Assembly (NCBI RefSeq): GCF_007556705.1
Contig: NZ_VJOL01000020.1
Coordinates: 1-43,025 of the forward strand
Direction: 5' to 3'
Length of the DNA stretch: 43,025 nt
From: Tepidimonas thermarum
GTDB taxonomy: Bacteria > Pseudomonadota > Gammaproteobacteria > Burkholderiales > Burkholderiaceae_C
Shown: in pieces, positions 1 through 7,717 of the stretch
Layout: every line of letters begins with the position of its first letter
Position numbering within the stretch: the first letter of the stretch is position 1
Notes under the pieces: generated by a model
Database searches by the model: none
What the model was told of the DNA's origin: nothing
What the model saw: only the letters and a program-made list of their open reading frames with translations
Program-made: the position numbers and the translations under genes

Positions 1-155
1 ACGGCCGCCAGCGCCTCGGCCAGCGTCTTGGCCGCAAAGCCTTCGCGGCCCGCCGCCAGCGCCTGCTCAGCCGTCACCACGCCCAGCGACACCAGCGTCG
101 CCAGCGCCCCACCGGCCTTGAGCACGGCACGGCGGTTGGAAAGTTCAGTCATCAT
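1..155 (-). CDS. soxY: SoxY thiosulfate-oxidation carrier, N-terminal part only
   Basis: The gene runs off the left edge; only about 51 codons are visible. Two in-frame ATGs sit at 155 and 152, and an AAGGAG ribosome site (162-167) lies 6 bases before the first, which supports this start. The N-terminus carries a twin-arginine signal (NRRAVLK, then a hydrophobic run and TAEQALA) followed by GFAAKTLAEALAA, which resembles the start of mature SoxY. In the Sox pathway SoxY, bound to SoxZ in the periplasm, carries sulfur intermediates on a C-terminal cysteine. That cysteine lies outside the window, so the call rests on the signal peptide and the first mature residues. It is the first gene of a unit continuing to the left, presumably with soxZ next. 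Another Tat-exported protein remains possible. Confidence 0.6.
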   Translation of the reverse strand, partial: MMTELSNRRAVLKAGGALATLVSLGVVTAEQALAAGREGFAAKTLAEALAA

Positions 156-290
156 CGTGCGCTCCTTGGTGATGCGTTTCGGCAGCGGACCCCCACTTGT
201 GTGGCCCGCCCATTCCAGGAACCGATTTTGGGCGTCAGACGCCCGAGGGGCATCGGTATTTCCCCTAAAAATTCAAATATTCTTTGGCTC

Positions 291-309
291 TGATAGACAA
301 GACCTATCA
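291..309. promoter_or_regulatory. Inverted repeat TGATAG-N7-CTATCA upstream of soxY
   Basis: Perfect 6-base arms at 291-296 and 304-309 flank a 7-base spacer. The core ATAG-N7-CTAT has the T-N11-A form of LysR-type regulator sites. An AT-rich stretch containing ATTCAAATATTC follows at 271-282. Both lie in the 192-base gap (156-347) between the hydrolase stop and soxY, so they are placed to control soxY. No regulator gene is adjacent and the link is inferred. Confidence 0.4.
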
Positions 310-347
310 CGAAGCCCTTTGCCCCACTACGCGTGGGGCCGCCCCCG

Positions 348-941
348 TCACTTCAACAGCGCCAGTGCTTCCCGGAACCGCGGATGGTCCGCGTCGCGCA
401 GCCACTCGAAGCCCACCATCTCGGTGGTGACCAGCTCCACACCATTGGCGGCGAGCCGGTCCAACGCCGCGTCGCGGTCGCGCTCGTGGCGTGACCCGCA
501 GGCGTCCGTCACCACCCAGACATCGAAGTCGTGCTCCAGCAGGCCAAGCGCCGTCTGGAGCACGCAAACGTGCGCCTCGCAGCCCGCCAGCACGACGGTT
601 TGGCGCGCCGGGGCTGGCGGTTTTTGCAAATGTTTGGGCAGGCTGCGGGCATTGCCCGCGGGACGGGCCGGCCCGCGCAGCGCCCCCAGCAGCCCACTGC
701 CGCAGGCGTCAAACGCGGTTTTGGCAAAGACCTGCCGGCAGCGCGGGCGCAGCGCCGCCACCAACGGCCCAAGCCGTTGCGGGACCTGCTCGGTGCCCCA
801 GACCGGCACCTCCAGCAGCGCGGCCAAACCTGCCAGCACGTGCGCACGCTGCAGCACCTGCGCGCCCTGTGCGATGGCCGGCATCAGCCGTTCCTGATAG
901 TCCACCAGCACGAGCTGGCAGTCGTGTGCATCCAACAACAT
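348..941 (-). CDS. Isochorismatase-family cysteine hydrolase
   Basis: A 197-residue protein of the isochorismatase-like hydrolase fold, probably cytosolic. The catalytic triad of the family can be placed: Asp14 in LVLVDYQ, Lys74 in FAKTAF and Cys126 in GCEAHVCV. The last is the usual nucleophile motif with its preceding cis-peptide region. Length and architecture match the YcaC/nicotinamidase-like group. Substrate cannot be read from the sequence; members cleave amides (nicotinamide, carbamoyl groups) or isochorismate. The stretch at about residues 88-112, rich in Pro, Ala and Arg, is less conserved and looks like an insertion. It lies upstream of soxY on the same strand but is separated by 192 bases, so co-transcription is uncertain. 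No clear ribosome site precedes the ATG. Confidence 0.75.
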   Translation of the reverse strand: MLLDAHDCQLVLVDYQERLMPAIAQGAQVLQRAHVLAGLAALLEVPVWGTEQVPQRLGPLVAALRPRCRQVFAKTAFDACGSGLLGALRGPARPAGNARSLPKHLQKPPAPARQTVVLAGCEAHVCVLQTALGLLEHDFDVWVVTDACGSRHERDRDAALDRLAANGVELVTTEMVGFEWLRDADHPRFREALALLK

Positions 942-973
942 CCAAATGTTCGCTTCATTGTCGCCGCCGCCGG

Positions 974-1003
974 TTGACGCGGACCGACCAAAGTGCGTAT
1001 CGT
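974..1003 (+). promoter_or_regulatory. Candidate sigma-70 promoter of the NlpC/P60 gene
   Basis: TTGACG (974-979) is followed after 18 bases by TATCGT (998-1003). The -35 matches at five of six positions and the -10 at four. Transcription would begin near 1010, almost at the first ATG (1014), giving a very short leader. No ribosome site is visible, so the ATG at 1023 is an alternative start. Confidence 0.35.
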
Positions 1004-1013
1004 ATCCGCTGTC

Positions 1014-1688
1014 ATGATCGCGATGGCACGACTCGGGTCTGCAACGCGGGCTTTACGCGCCGCGGGGTTGGCCGCCACGCTCGTGGGGCTGGTCGGCTGC
1101 GCCAGTGCGCCCGTGGCGCACGATGCGGGGGCGCGCGCGGCACCGTCTGCGTCCGTCCGGCATCCGCTCCCGCAGGCCGCGGCGGCGGATGACCCGATCG
1201 CGCAATGGCTGGCCGGCCAGCACACCGCCCCCGCGCCGCCGGACGATGACAAGCGAACCGAGGTGCTGGCGGTGGCCTTGGCGTACGTCGGCGTGCCCTA
1301 CCGGCGCGGTGGCAGCGATTACGCCGATGGCGTGGACTGCAGCGGCTTCGTGCAAGTGGCGTTTCGGGATGCCCTGGGTGTACGGCTGCCACGCACGGCG
1401 TCGGAGCAGGCCGAAGCCACGCGCCCGATCGACCCAGCGGCCCTTGCCGCGGGCGATCTGGTGTTTTTCAACACGCTGGGGCGCCCCTACAGCCACGTGG
1501 GGATTTACGTGGGCCAGGGCCGCTTCGTGCACTCACCGCGGGCGGGGGCACGGGTGCGTTTGGAACGCATGGACAGCGCCTACTGGCGTAACCGTTTCGA
1601 CGGCGCGCGGCGCATCGATTTCGCGCCCAACGATCTGCAGGCGCGCGCCGACGGTGGTGGCCCAGGCACGGGCGGCGTGCAGCGCTGA
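1014..1688 (+). CDS. NlpC/P60 (C40) peptidase, probable lipoprotein
   Basis: A secreted cell-wall hydrolase. The N-terminus has basic residues, a hydrophobic stretch and a lipobox ending LVGC, so it is probably lipid-anchored. A low-complexity Ala/Pro linker follows, then the NlpC/P60 domain. Numbering from the in-frame GTG at 993, catalytic residues are Cys116 (VDCSGFV), His168 (SHVGIY) and a third polar residue, probably His180 (FVHSP). Such enzymes cut the peptide stems of peptidoglycan, often between gamma-D-Glu and the diamino acid. ATG at 1014 or 1023 gives a better signal peptide than the GTG at 993. It stands alone, divergent from the hydrolase and convergent with the YdcH-like gene. 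Confidence 0.85.
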   Translation: MIAMARLGSATRALRAAGLAATLVGLVGCASAPVAHDAGARAAPSASVRHPLPQAAAADDPIAQWLAGQHTAPAPPDDDKRTEVLAVALAYVGVPYRRGGSDYADGVDCSGFVQVAFRDALGVRLPRTASEQAEATRPIDPAALAAGDLVFFNTLGRPYSHVGIYVGQGRFVHSPRAGARVRLERMDSAYWRNRFDGARRIDFAPNDLQARADGGGPGTGGVQR

Positions 1689-1739
1689 TCCGTCCCCCCG
1701 GGCGTGGCCACGCCACAGCGAGTGACCTCGCCCAGCTGA

Positions 1740-1958
1740 TCAGGCGGTTGCCGCTTTGCGCAGGATGTCGTAGAGCTGGTCCTTGAGCAGCAGTTTTTCT
1801 TTTTTGAGCGTTTCGATCTGCTCGTGGCTGCCGGGCTCGATGCCCTGTTCCATGCGCTGGATGCGCTCATCGAGCTCGTTGTGCTTGTCGAACAGGCGCT
1901 GGAAATGATGGTCGCGGGTTTTGAGCTGGCTGATGAGGTCGCGATACTCGGGGAACAT
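1740..1958 (-). CDS. YdcH-like DUF465 protein
   Basis: A 72-residue, highly charged helical protein matching the YdcH/DUF465 family in length and pattern. It starts MFPEYRDLISQLK, has a central acidic DERIQRME segment, and ends in a Lys-rich helix (LKKEKLLLKDQLYDIL). A short coiled coil is likely. The function of this family is not established. The TCTCC at 1961-1965 on the plus strand gives a GGAGA ribosome site 5' of the ATG at 1958, supporting the start. It is convergent with the peptidase gene and lies downstream of the decarboxylase across a gap of 125 bases, which holds no other recognisable feature. Confidence 0.85.
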   Translation of the reverse strand: MFPEYRDLISQLKTRDHHFQRLFDKHNELDERIQRMEQGIEPGSHEQIETLKKEKLLLKDQLYDILRKAATA

Positions 1959-2083
1959 GGTCTCTCCTGTGCTAACGATGTCGTGACGACACCACCACTG
2001 TAACCGACGGCGTTGGCCGACCGCAGCGGCGCGCCGCCGCCAGCGGCCCGCGTTTGCGCTGGGTCAAACGCGGCATGTCGTGT

Positions 2084-4378
2084 TCAGCCGCGCTTGACGC
2101 AGTCGGCGTAGTAGCGCCGACTGCCATCGAGCCCCTCTTCCACCACCAGGCCGTGGATGTCGGTCTCGAAGCCGGGGCAACGGGCGTTGAACTCACGTGA
2201 AAACTTGAGGTAGTCCACGATCTTGCGGTTGAACACCTCACCGGGGATGAGCAGCGGAATGCCCGGCGGATACGGCGTGATGAGCGCGGTGGTGATGCGC
2301 CCTTCCAGCTCGTCGATGGGGACGCGCTCGGTGTTGTGACGCGCGATCTGCGCGAAAGCGTCGCTGGGCTTCATGGCCGGGGTCAGGTCGCTGAGGTAAA
2401 TCTCGGTGCTCAGGCGCGCCACGTCGTACTTGGCGTACATCTCGTGCACGAACTGGCACAGATCGCGCAGGCCCATGCGCTCGTAGCGCGGCTGTTTGCG
2501 GCAGAACTCCGGCATCACGCGCCACATGGGCTGGTTGCGGTCGTAGTCGTCTTTGAACTGCTGCAACGCCGTCAGCAGCGTGTTCCAGCGGCCCTTGGTG
2601 ATGCCGATGGTGAACATGATGAAAAACGAGTACAGGCCGGTCTTTTCGACCACCACGCCGTGCTCGGCCAAAAATTTGGTGACGATGCTGGCCGGAATGC
2701 CGGTGGGGGCGAAATCGCCCTTGAGGTTGAGGCCGGGCGTGATGATGGTGGCCTTGATCGGGTCGAGCATGTTGAAGCCCGGCGCCATGTCGCCAAAACC
2801 ATGCCAGGCGTCTTCGCCATCGGCGGTTTGCACGCCGTCGGCATCGGTGCGTTTGAGCACCCAGTCGCTGGCACGGCCTATCCCCTCCTCGGCCAGCTCC
2901 TCGGGGCCCCAGACCTGAAACCACCACTCCTGGGGGCCAAATTCGGCGTCCACTTTGCGCATGGCGCGCCGAAAGTCCAGCGACTCGGCAATGCTTTCTT
3001 CCACCAGCGCGGTGCCGCCGGGCGGCTCCATCATCGCCGCCGCCACGTCGCAGCTGGCGATGATGCTGTACTGCGGGCTGGTCGAGGTGTGCATCAGGTA
3101 CGCCTCGTTGAACAGATGCCGGTCGAGCGCCTGCGTCTGCGAATCCTGCACCAGCACCTGCGAGGCCTGGCTGATGCCTGCCAGCAGCTTGTGGATGGAC
3201 TGCGTGGAATACACCACCGAATGACGCGGGCGTGCGCGTTTGCGCCCCATGGCGTGGAAGGTGCCATAGAACGGGTGGAACGCCGCGTGCGGCAGCCACG
3301 CCTCGTCGAAGTGCAGGTTGTCGACGTAGCCGTCGAGCAACTGCTTGATGGTTTCGGTGTTGTAGAGCACGCCGTCGTAGGTGGACTGCGTCAGCGTCAG
3401 GATTTTGGGCCGCACCGATGGCGCATCCACCCCCTGCAGCAACGGGTGCGCGGCGATTTTGGCGCGGATGCTGTCGGGCTCGAACTCGCTTTGCGGGATC
3501 GGGCCGATGATGCCGTAGTGGTTGCGCGTCGGCTTGAGGAAAACAGGAATCGCGCCCGTCATGATGATCGAGTGCAGGATGGACTTGTGGCAGTTGCGAT
3601 CCACCACCACCACGTCCCCCGGCGCCACCGTGTGGTGCCAGACCATCTTGTTGCTGGTGCTGGTGCCGTTGGTGACGAAAAAGCAATGGTCGGCGTTGAA
3701 GATGCGCGCCGCGTTGCGCTCGCTCTCGCCGATGGCGCCGTTGTGGTCGAGCAGCTGCCCGAGCTCCTCCACCGCGTTGCAAACGTCGGCGCGCAGCATG
3801 TTCTCGCCAAAGAATTGGTGAAACATCTGGCCCACCGGCGTTTTGAGAAACGCCACCCCGCCCGAGTGACCAGGGCAGTGCCATGAGTAGGAGCCGTCTT
3901 CGGCATAGTCGAGCAGCGCCTTGAAAAACGGCGGCTGGATGTACTCCAGGTAGGCTTTGGCCTCGCGGATGATGTGGCGCGCCACGAACTCCGGCGTATC
4001 CTCGAACATGTGGATGAAGCCGTGCAGCTCGCGCAACACATCGTTGGGCAGGTGGCGGCTGGTGCGCGTCTCGCCATAGACGTAGATCGGCACCTCGGCG
4101 TTGCGCCGTCGCACCTCCTGCACGAAGGCGCGCAGGTTTTGCACCGCGGGGTCGTCTTCGGGATTGTCGCTGACCTCCTCGTCATCGATCGACAAGATGA
4201 ACGCGCTGGCCCGGCTTTGCTGCTGGGCAAACTGCGACAAATCGCCGTAGCTGGTCACGCCAACGACCTCGAACCCCTCGTTCTGGATGGCCTGCGCCAG
4301 CGCCCGAATGCCCAGCCCAGAGGTGTTGTCGGAACGGTAATCTTCGTCGATGATGACGATGGGAAAGCGGAATTTCAT
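2084..4378 (-). CDS. Arginine/lysine/ornithine decarboxylase (PLP, AdiA-like)
   Basis: A 764-residue fold-type-I PLP decarboxylase of the inducible Orn/Lys/Arg group. The N-terminal receiver-like wing domain begins MKFRFPIVIIDEDY. The PLP domain follows, with Lys397 in STQSIHKLLAGISQ as the Schiff-base lysine (cf. ATHSTHK in AdiA), and then the C-terminal domain. It would convert arginine (or lysine/ornithine) to the polyamine precursor, consuming a proton in the cytosol. Length is close to AdiA (about 755). Specificity cannot be settled by eye. The open frame extends upstream to 4711, but that part overlaps the divergent NfeD gene and lacks similarity, so the ATG at 4378 is preferred. Only 31 bases separate it from the divergent NfeD gene, so their promoters must overlap coding sequence. 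Confidence 0.88.
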   Translation of the reverse strand: MKFRFPIVIIDEDYRSDNTSGLGIRALAQAIQNEGFEVVGVTSYGDLSQFAQQQSRASAFILSIDDEEVSDNPEDDPAVQNLRAFVQEVRRRNAEVPIYVYGETRTSRHLPNDVLRELHGFIHMFEDTPEFVARHIIREAKAYLEYIQPPFFKALLDYAEDGSYSWHCPGHSGGVAFLKTPVGQMFHQFFGENMLRADVCNAVEELGQLLDHNGAIGESERNAARIFNADHCFFVTNGTSTSNKMVWHHTVAPGDVVVVDRNCHKSILHSIIMTGAIPVFLKPTRNHYGIIGPIPQSEFEPDSIRAKIAAHPLLQGVDAPSVRPKILTLTQSTYDGVLYNTETIKQLLDGYVDNLHFDEAWLPHAAFHPFYGTFHAMGRKRARPRHSVVYSTQSIHKLLAGISQASQVLVQDSQTQALDRHLFNEAYLMHTSTSPQYSIIASCDVAAAMMEPPGGTALVEESIAESLDFRRAMRKVDAEFGPQEWWFQVWGPEELAEEGIGRASDWVLKRTDADGVQTADGEDAWHGFGDMAPGFNMLDPIKATIITPGLNLKGDFAPTGIPASIVTKFLAEHGVVVEKTGLYSFFIMFTIGITKGRWNTLLTALQQFKDDYDRNQPMWRVMPEFCRKQPRYERMGLRDLCQFVHEMYAKYDVARLSTEIYLSDLTPAMKPSDAFAQIARHNTERVPIDELEGRITTALITPYPPGIPLLIPGEVFNRKIVDYLKFSREFNARCPGFETDIHGLVVEEGLDGSRRYYADCVKRG

Positions 4379-4409
4379 GGTCCGCGAGTGTATGCCAAGG
4401 GGGTGAACC

Positions 4410-4841
4410 ATGGATGACGCCACGCTGTGGTGGGTGCTGGCCGGGCTGGCCGTGGTGGCCGAACTGGCCAGCGGCACGTTTTTTCTGTTGATGCTGGCCG
4501 TGGGGGCCGCGGCAGGCGCGGTGGCGGCGCACGCCGGGTTGGCGCTGACGGGGCAGCTCGTGGCCGCCGCCGCGGTCGGCGGTGGCGCGGTGGCGCTGTG
4601 GGCGCGCTGGCGCCGCCACCACCCCAAGGCGCCGCCCCCGCAGGCCAACCCCGACGTGGTGCTGGACGTGGGACAGGTGCTGCACATTACCCAATGGGCG
4701 GCCGATGGCACGGCGCGGGTGCGCTACCGTGGCGCCGACTGGTTGGCCGAGGCGGCACCTGGCCAACCCCACACGGACGGCGCCTGGCGCATCACCGCCG
4801 TCGTGGGCAACCGCCTCATCGTCGAGCCCGCCCACGCCTGA
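4410..4841 (+). CDS. NfeD-like membrane protein
   Basis: A 143-residue short-form NfeD. About three hydrophobic segments (residues 6-25, 27-45 and 48-66) are followed by a basic stretch (WARWRRHH) and a C-terminal OB-fold domain of about 70 residues starting near VLDVGQVLHITQW and ending VVGNRLIVEP. Short NfeD proteins lack the serine protease domain and partner SPFH proteins. Here the partner starts 42 bases downstream on the same strand, the arrangement of E. coli ybbK/qmcA. A strong AGGGGG ribosome site precedes the ATG. The pair is thought to help organise membrane microdomains or membrane quality control; the exact role is not known. Confidence 0.88.
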   Translation: MDDATLWWVLAGLAVVAELASGTFFLLMLAVGAAAGAVAAHAGLALTGQLVAAAAVGGGAVALWARWRRHHPKAPPPQANPDVVLDVGQVLHITQWAADGTARVRYRGADWLAEAAPGQPHTDGAWRITAVVGNRLIVEPAHA

Positions 4842-4883
4842 CACCCCGGTTTTTGATCCCCATTCGTCGCCACTGGAGCCACC

Positions 4884-5798
4884 ATGGAAATCGCCTTTGT
4901 CCTGTTCGTCATCGCCGTCGTGTTCGTCGTCAAGTCCATCAAGGTGGTGCCCCAGCAAACCGCCTGGGTGGTCGAGCGCCTGGGCCGCTACGACCGCACC
5001 CTGGCGCCCGGGCTGAACTTCGTCGTCCCCTTCATCGAGAAGGTGGCCTACAAGCACAGCCTCAAGGAAATCCCGCTCGACGTGCCCGAGCAGATCTGCA
5101 TCACCAAGGACAACACCCAGCTCAAGGTCGATGGCATCCTGTACTTTCAGGTCACCGACCCGATGCGCGCCAGCTACGGATCGTCCAACTACGTGCTGGC
5201 CATCACCCAGCTGGCCCAGACCACGCTGCGCAGCGTGATCGGCCGGCTGGAGCTGGACAAAACGTTCGAAGAACGCGAGATGATCAACGCGCAGGTGGTC
5301 AACGCCATCGACGAGGCGGCGCTGAACTGGGGCGTCAAGGTGCTGCGCTACGAAATCAAGGACTTGACGCCGCCGGCCGAAATCCTGCGCGCGATGCAGG
5401 CCCAGATCACCGCCGAGCGGGAAAAGCGCGCGCTCATCGCTGCCTCCGAGGGCAAGCGCCAGGAGCAGATCAACCTGGCCGAAGGCGAGCGCGCGGCGTT
5501 CATCGCCAAGAGCGAAGGGGAAAAGCAAGCCGCGATCAACCAGGCCCTGGGCGAAGCTGCCGCCATCCGCGAAGTGGCCGAAGCCACCGCGCAGGCGATC
5601 GAGCGGGTGGCTGCTGCCATCCGCCAGCCTGGCGGCGAGCAGGCGGTGCAGCTCAAGGTGGCCGAAAAGGCGGTCGAGGCCTACGCGCGCGTGGCCCACG
5701 ACGCCACCACCACACTCATCGTGCCCAGCAACATGGCGGAAGTCTCGGCGCTGATCGGGTCGGCCATGCACATGATCGCCACGGCCAAGAAGGCGTGA
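4884..5798 (+). CDS. qmcA: SPFH/stomatin-family membrane protein (QmcA-like)
   Basis: A 304-residue stomatin-like protein. A single N-terminal membrane segment (residues 1-20) is followed by the SPFH domain, with the typical VVPQQTAWVVERLGRY start and LKEIPLDVPEQ. A long Ala/Glu-rich coiled coil (about 185-255, with repeated EGER/EGEK units) comes next, then a short C-terminal tail ending MIATAKKA. Length equals E. coli QmcA (305). It is co-transcribed with the NfeD gene just upstream and has a GGAG ribosome site. Such proteins oligomerise into large membrane rings or cages and may modulate FtsH-type proteolysis; that role is known for relatives and inferred here. A tRNA gene begins 26 bases after the stop. 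Confidence 0.9.
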   Translation: MEIAFVLFVIAVVFVVKSIKVVPQQTAWVVERLGRYDRTLAPGLNFVVPFIEKVAYKHSLKEIPLDVPEQICITKDNTQLKVDGILYFQVTDPMRASYGSSNYVLAITQLAQTTLRSVIGRLELDKTFEEREMINAQVVNAIDEAALNWGVKVLRYEIKDLTPPAEILRAMQAQITAEREKRALIAASEGKRQEQINLAEGERAAFIAKSEGEKQAAINQALGEAAAIREVAEATAQAIERVAAAIRQPGGEQAVQLKVAEKAVEAYARVAHDATTTLIVPSNMAEVSALIGSAMHMIATAKKA

Positions 5799-5807
5799 AC
5801 GGCGTTG

Positions 5808-5813
5808 TACAAT
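5808..5813 (+). promoter_or_regulatory. Candidate -10 box of the tRNA-Ser gene
   Basis: TACAAT lies 11 bases before the mature tRNA 5' end and is followed by a GC-rich stretch (GGCGTGC). Such a discriminator is typical of stable-RNA promoters under stringent control. No convincing -35 element is visible, so read-through from the SPFH gene may also contribute. Confidence 0.4.
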
Positions 5814-5824
5814 GGCGTGCTCCC

Positions 5825-5915
5825 GGAGAGATGGATGAGTGGTTTAAGTCGCACGCCTGGAAAGCGTGTAGGGGTTAACAGCCCCTCGGGGGTTCGAATC
5901 CCCCTCTCTCCGCCA
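5825..5915 (+). tRNA. serX: tRNA-Ser (anticodon GGA)
   Basis: A class II tRNA. The acceptor stem GGAGAGA (5825-5831) pairs with TCTCTCC (5905-5911), followed by discriminator G and an encoded CCA (5913-5915). The anticodon stem CACGC/GCGTG holds the loop CTGGAAA, giving anticodon GGA, which reads UCC and UCU. A long variable arm (AGGGGTTAACAGCCCCT) marks it as serine. The T arm GGGGGTTCGAATCCCCC is canonical. The symbol is only a placeholder for the family. Confidence 0.96.
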
Positions 5916-6013
5916 CCATCGAGGGCCCCCCAAGGACCGGTCGCTGCTGCGCTGCGCTGACACCGTCGCCGGGCCGTGTCCCCGCAGGCACGCTGCACGA
6001 AGGCCAGCGGCCA

Positions 6014-7717
6014 CTACGCCATTGGCAATGCCCGCTGCAAGATCGCGTCGGTGGCGTGGGTACGGGCGTCGAGCACGCCAAATGTCAGGCCAGGCGAGGG
6101 CCCCAAACGGCTGGCGATAAACGCATCCGCCACTGCCTGTGGCGAGCGGGTGCGCAAAAGCACCGCCTGTGCCAACAATGCCAGTTGCTGGGTTATCTCG
6201 CGGGCCTGCGCCTGCAGCGCGGCTGGGTCGCCCTCTTTTAGCGTCACCGCCAAACGTTGCAGGGCGTGCCGCGCAGGCGCGTCGTCGCGCAAAGTCTGCG
6301 CCCAGTCGCGTAACAAGGCCTGGGCGCCCTCTGGGTTGCTGCGCAACGCGCGCAGCACGTCCAGCGTCATCACATTGCCCGATCCCTCCCAGATGGCGTT
6401 GACGGGCGATTCCCGCAGCAGACGCGGCATGACACCCTCTACCACATAGCCATTGCCGCCGAGCACCTCCATGGCCTCGGCGGTGGCGGCGATGGTGCGC
6501 TTGCAGACCCAGAATTTGGCGGCCGGGGTCAGAATGCGCCGCCACGCCTGATCCAGCGGATCGTCGGATTCACACGCCTGCGCCAACCGCAGCCCAAGCT
6601 GCAGGGCGGCTTCGCTTTCCAACGCGAGGTCCAGCAGCACGCCGCGCATGACCGGTTGGTCTTGCAAGCGGCGCCCGAACGTGTGGCGGTGACGCGCCGC
6701 GTGGATGGCCTGGACCAGCGCGGCCCGCACAATCGCGGCGCTGCCAAGCACACAGTTGATGCGGGTGTAGCTGGCCATCTCGACCAGCGTGGCCAGGCCA
6801 CGCTCTGGCGGGCCGATCAAAATGCCCCAGGCGTCCTCGAACTCGACCTCACCACTGGCGTTGCTGCGGTTGCCCATCTTGTCCTTGAGGCGCTGCAGAC
6901 GCACGGCATTGCGCGTGCCGTCCATCCACCAGCGCGGCACAAAAAAGCAGCCAATGCCGTCTTCCCCGGCGATCCGGGCGCTGACCAGATGGGCGTCACT
7001 GGTGGGTGCGGAGTAAAACCATTTGTGCCCGCGCAGCCGGTAGACGGCACCGCGCCCCTGACCCTGCACGGGCCAAGCGGTGGTGGTGTTGGCGCGCACG
7101 TCCGATCCGCCTTGTTTTTCTGTCATGCCCATGCCGATCCAGACGGCGCGTTTGCGCGTCAGCGGTGCGTCTTGTGGGTCGTCGTCGAGGCAAAGCAACT
7201 GGCTTCCCAGTAGCGACCACAGCCCGGGTTCGCGCTGCAGAATCGGGATGGCCGCCTGCGTCATGGTGGCGGGGCACAGCGTGCCCTGCTCCACCTGCCC
7301 GTGCAGGTAAAACAGCGCGGCCCAAGCGGTCCAGCGCCCTGGCTGCGCGTCGCGCCACGGCCCGCTGACGCCGCCCGCGGCACGCAGCTGGCCCAGCAAC
7401 CGGTGCCAGCCGGGATGAAAGACCACCGCATCGATGCGGTGCCCGCGCGCATCGAATGGCCGATGCCGTGGAGGATGCTCGTTGGCCGCCACCGCATCCG
7501 CACGCGCGTCGGCCGTTGCGATCGCGCGTCCATAGGCCTGCAGGGCCGGTACCGCCCACCCGGCGCCGGCATCCGCCACGGCCTGCTGCAAGGCTGCATC
7601 GGCCGCCCAAAGGTCTGGTCCCGCCCATTCCGGCACCTGGTTGAGCACCTCGTGGGTACGCCAGCCGGCGCCGGGCGACGATGGCACGTGGTCGGTGGCC
7701 GGTGTTTCGATGTTCAT
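6014..7717 (-). CDS. AidB-like acyl-CoA dehydrogenase
   Basis: A 567-residue flavoprotein of the acyl-CoA dehydrogenase superfamily, closest in layout to E. coli AidB (541). It has a long N-terminal extension (WRTHEVLNQVPEWAGPDLWAAD, then about 170 residues) before the FAD-binding signature GMGMTEKQGGSDVRANTT. The beta domain (KWFYSAPTSDAHLV) and the C-terminal helical domain with EAMEVLGGNGYVVEG follow. AidB limits alkylation damage and has weak isovaleryl-CoA dehydrogenase activity. Whether this copy acts on acyl-CoAs or in DNA protection is unknown. Its ATG overlaps the stop of the upstream GGDEF-EAL gene in an ATGA, so the two are probably translated together. It is convergent with tRNA-Ser; the 98-base gap shows no clear terminator. 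Confidence 0.85.
   Translation of the reverse strand: MNIETPATDHVPSSPGAGWRTHEVLNQVPEWAGPDLWAADAALQQAVADAGAGWAVPALQAYGRAIATADARADAVAANEHPPRHRPFDARGHRIDAVVFHPGWHRLLGQLRAAGGVSGPWRDAQPGRWTAWAALFYLHGQVEQGTLCPATMTQAAIPILQREPGLWSLLGSQLLCLDDDPQDAPLTRKRAVWIGMGMTEKQGGSDVRANTTTAWPVQGQGRGAVYRLRGHKWFYSAPTSDAHLVSARIAGEDGIGCFFVPRWWMDGTRNAVRLQRLKDKMGNRSNASGEVEFEDAWGILIGPPERGLATLVEMASYTRINCVLGSAAIVRAALVQAIHAARHRHTFGRRLQDQPVMRGVLLDLALESEAALQLGLRLAQACESDDPLDQAWRRILTPAAKFWVCKRTIAATAEAMEVLGGNGYVVEGVMPRLLRESPVNAIWEGSGNVMTLDVLRALRSNPEGAQALLRDWAQTLRDDAPARHALQRLAVTLKEGDPAALQAQAREITQQLALLAQAVLLRTRSPQAVADAFIASRLGPSPGLTFGVLDARTHATDAILQRALPMA

Noticed and set aside
4379-4711. N-terminal extension of the decarboxylase frame
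   Set aside because: Overlaps the divergent NfeD gene and lacks family similarity; the family N-terminus begins at ATG 4378.
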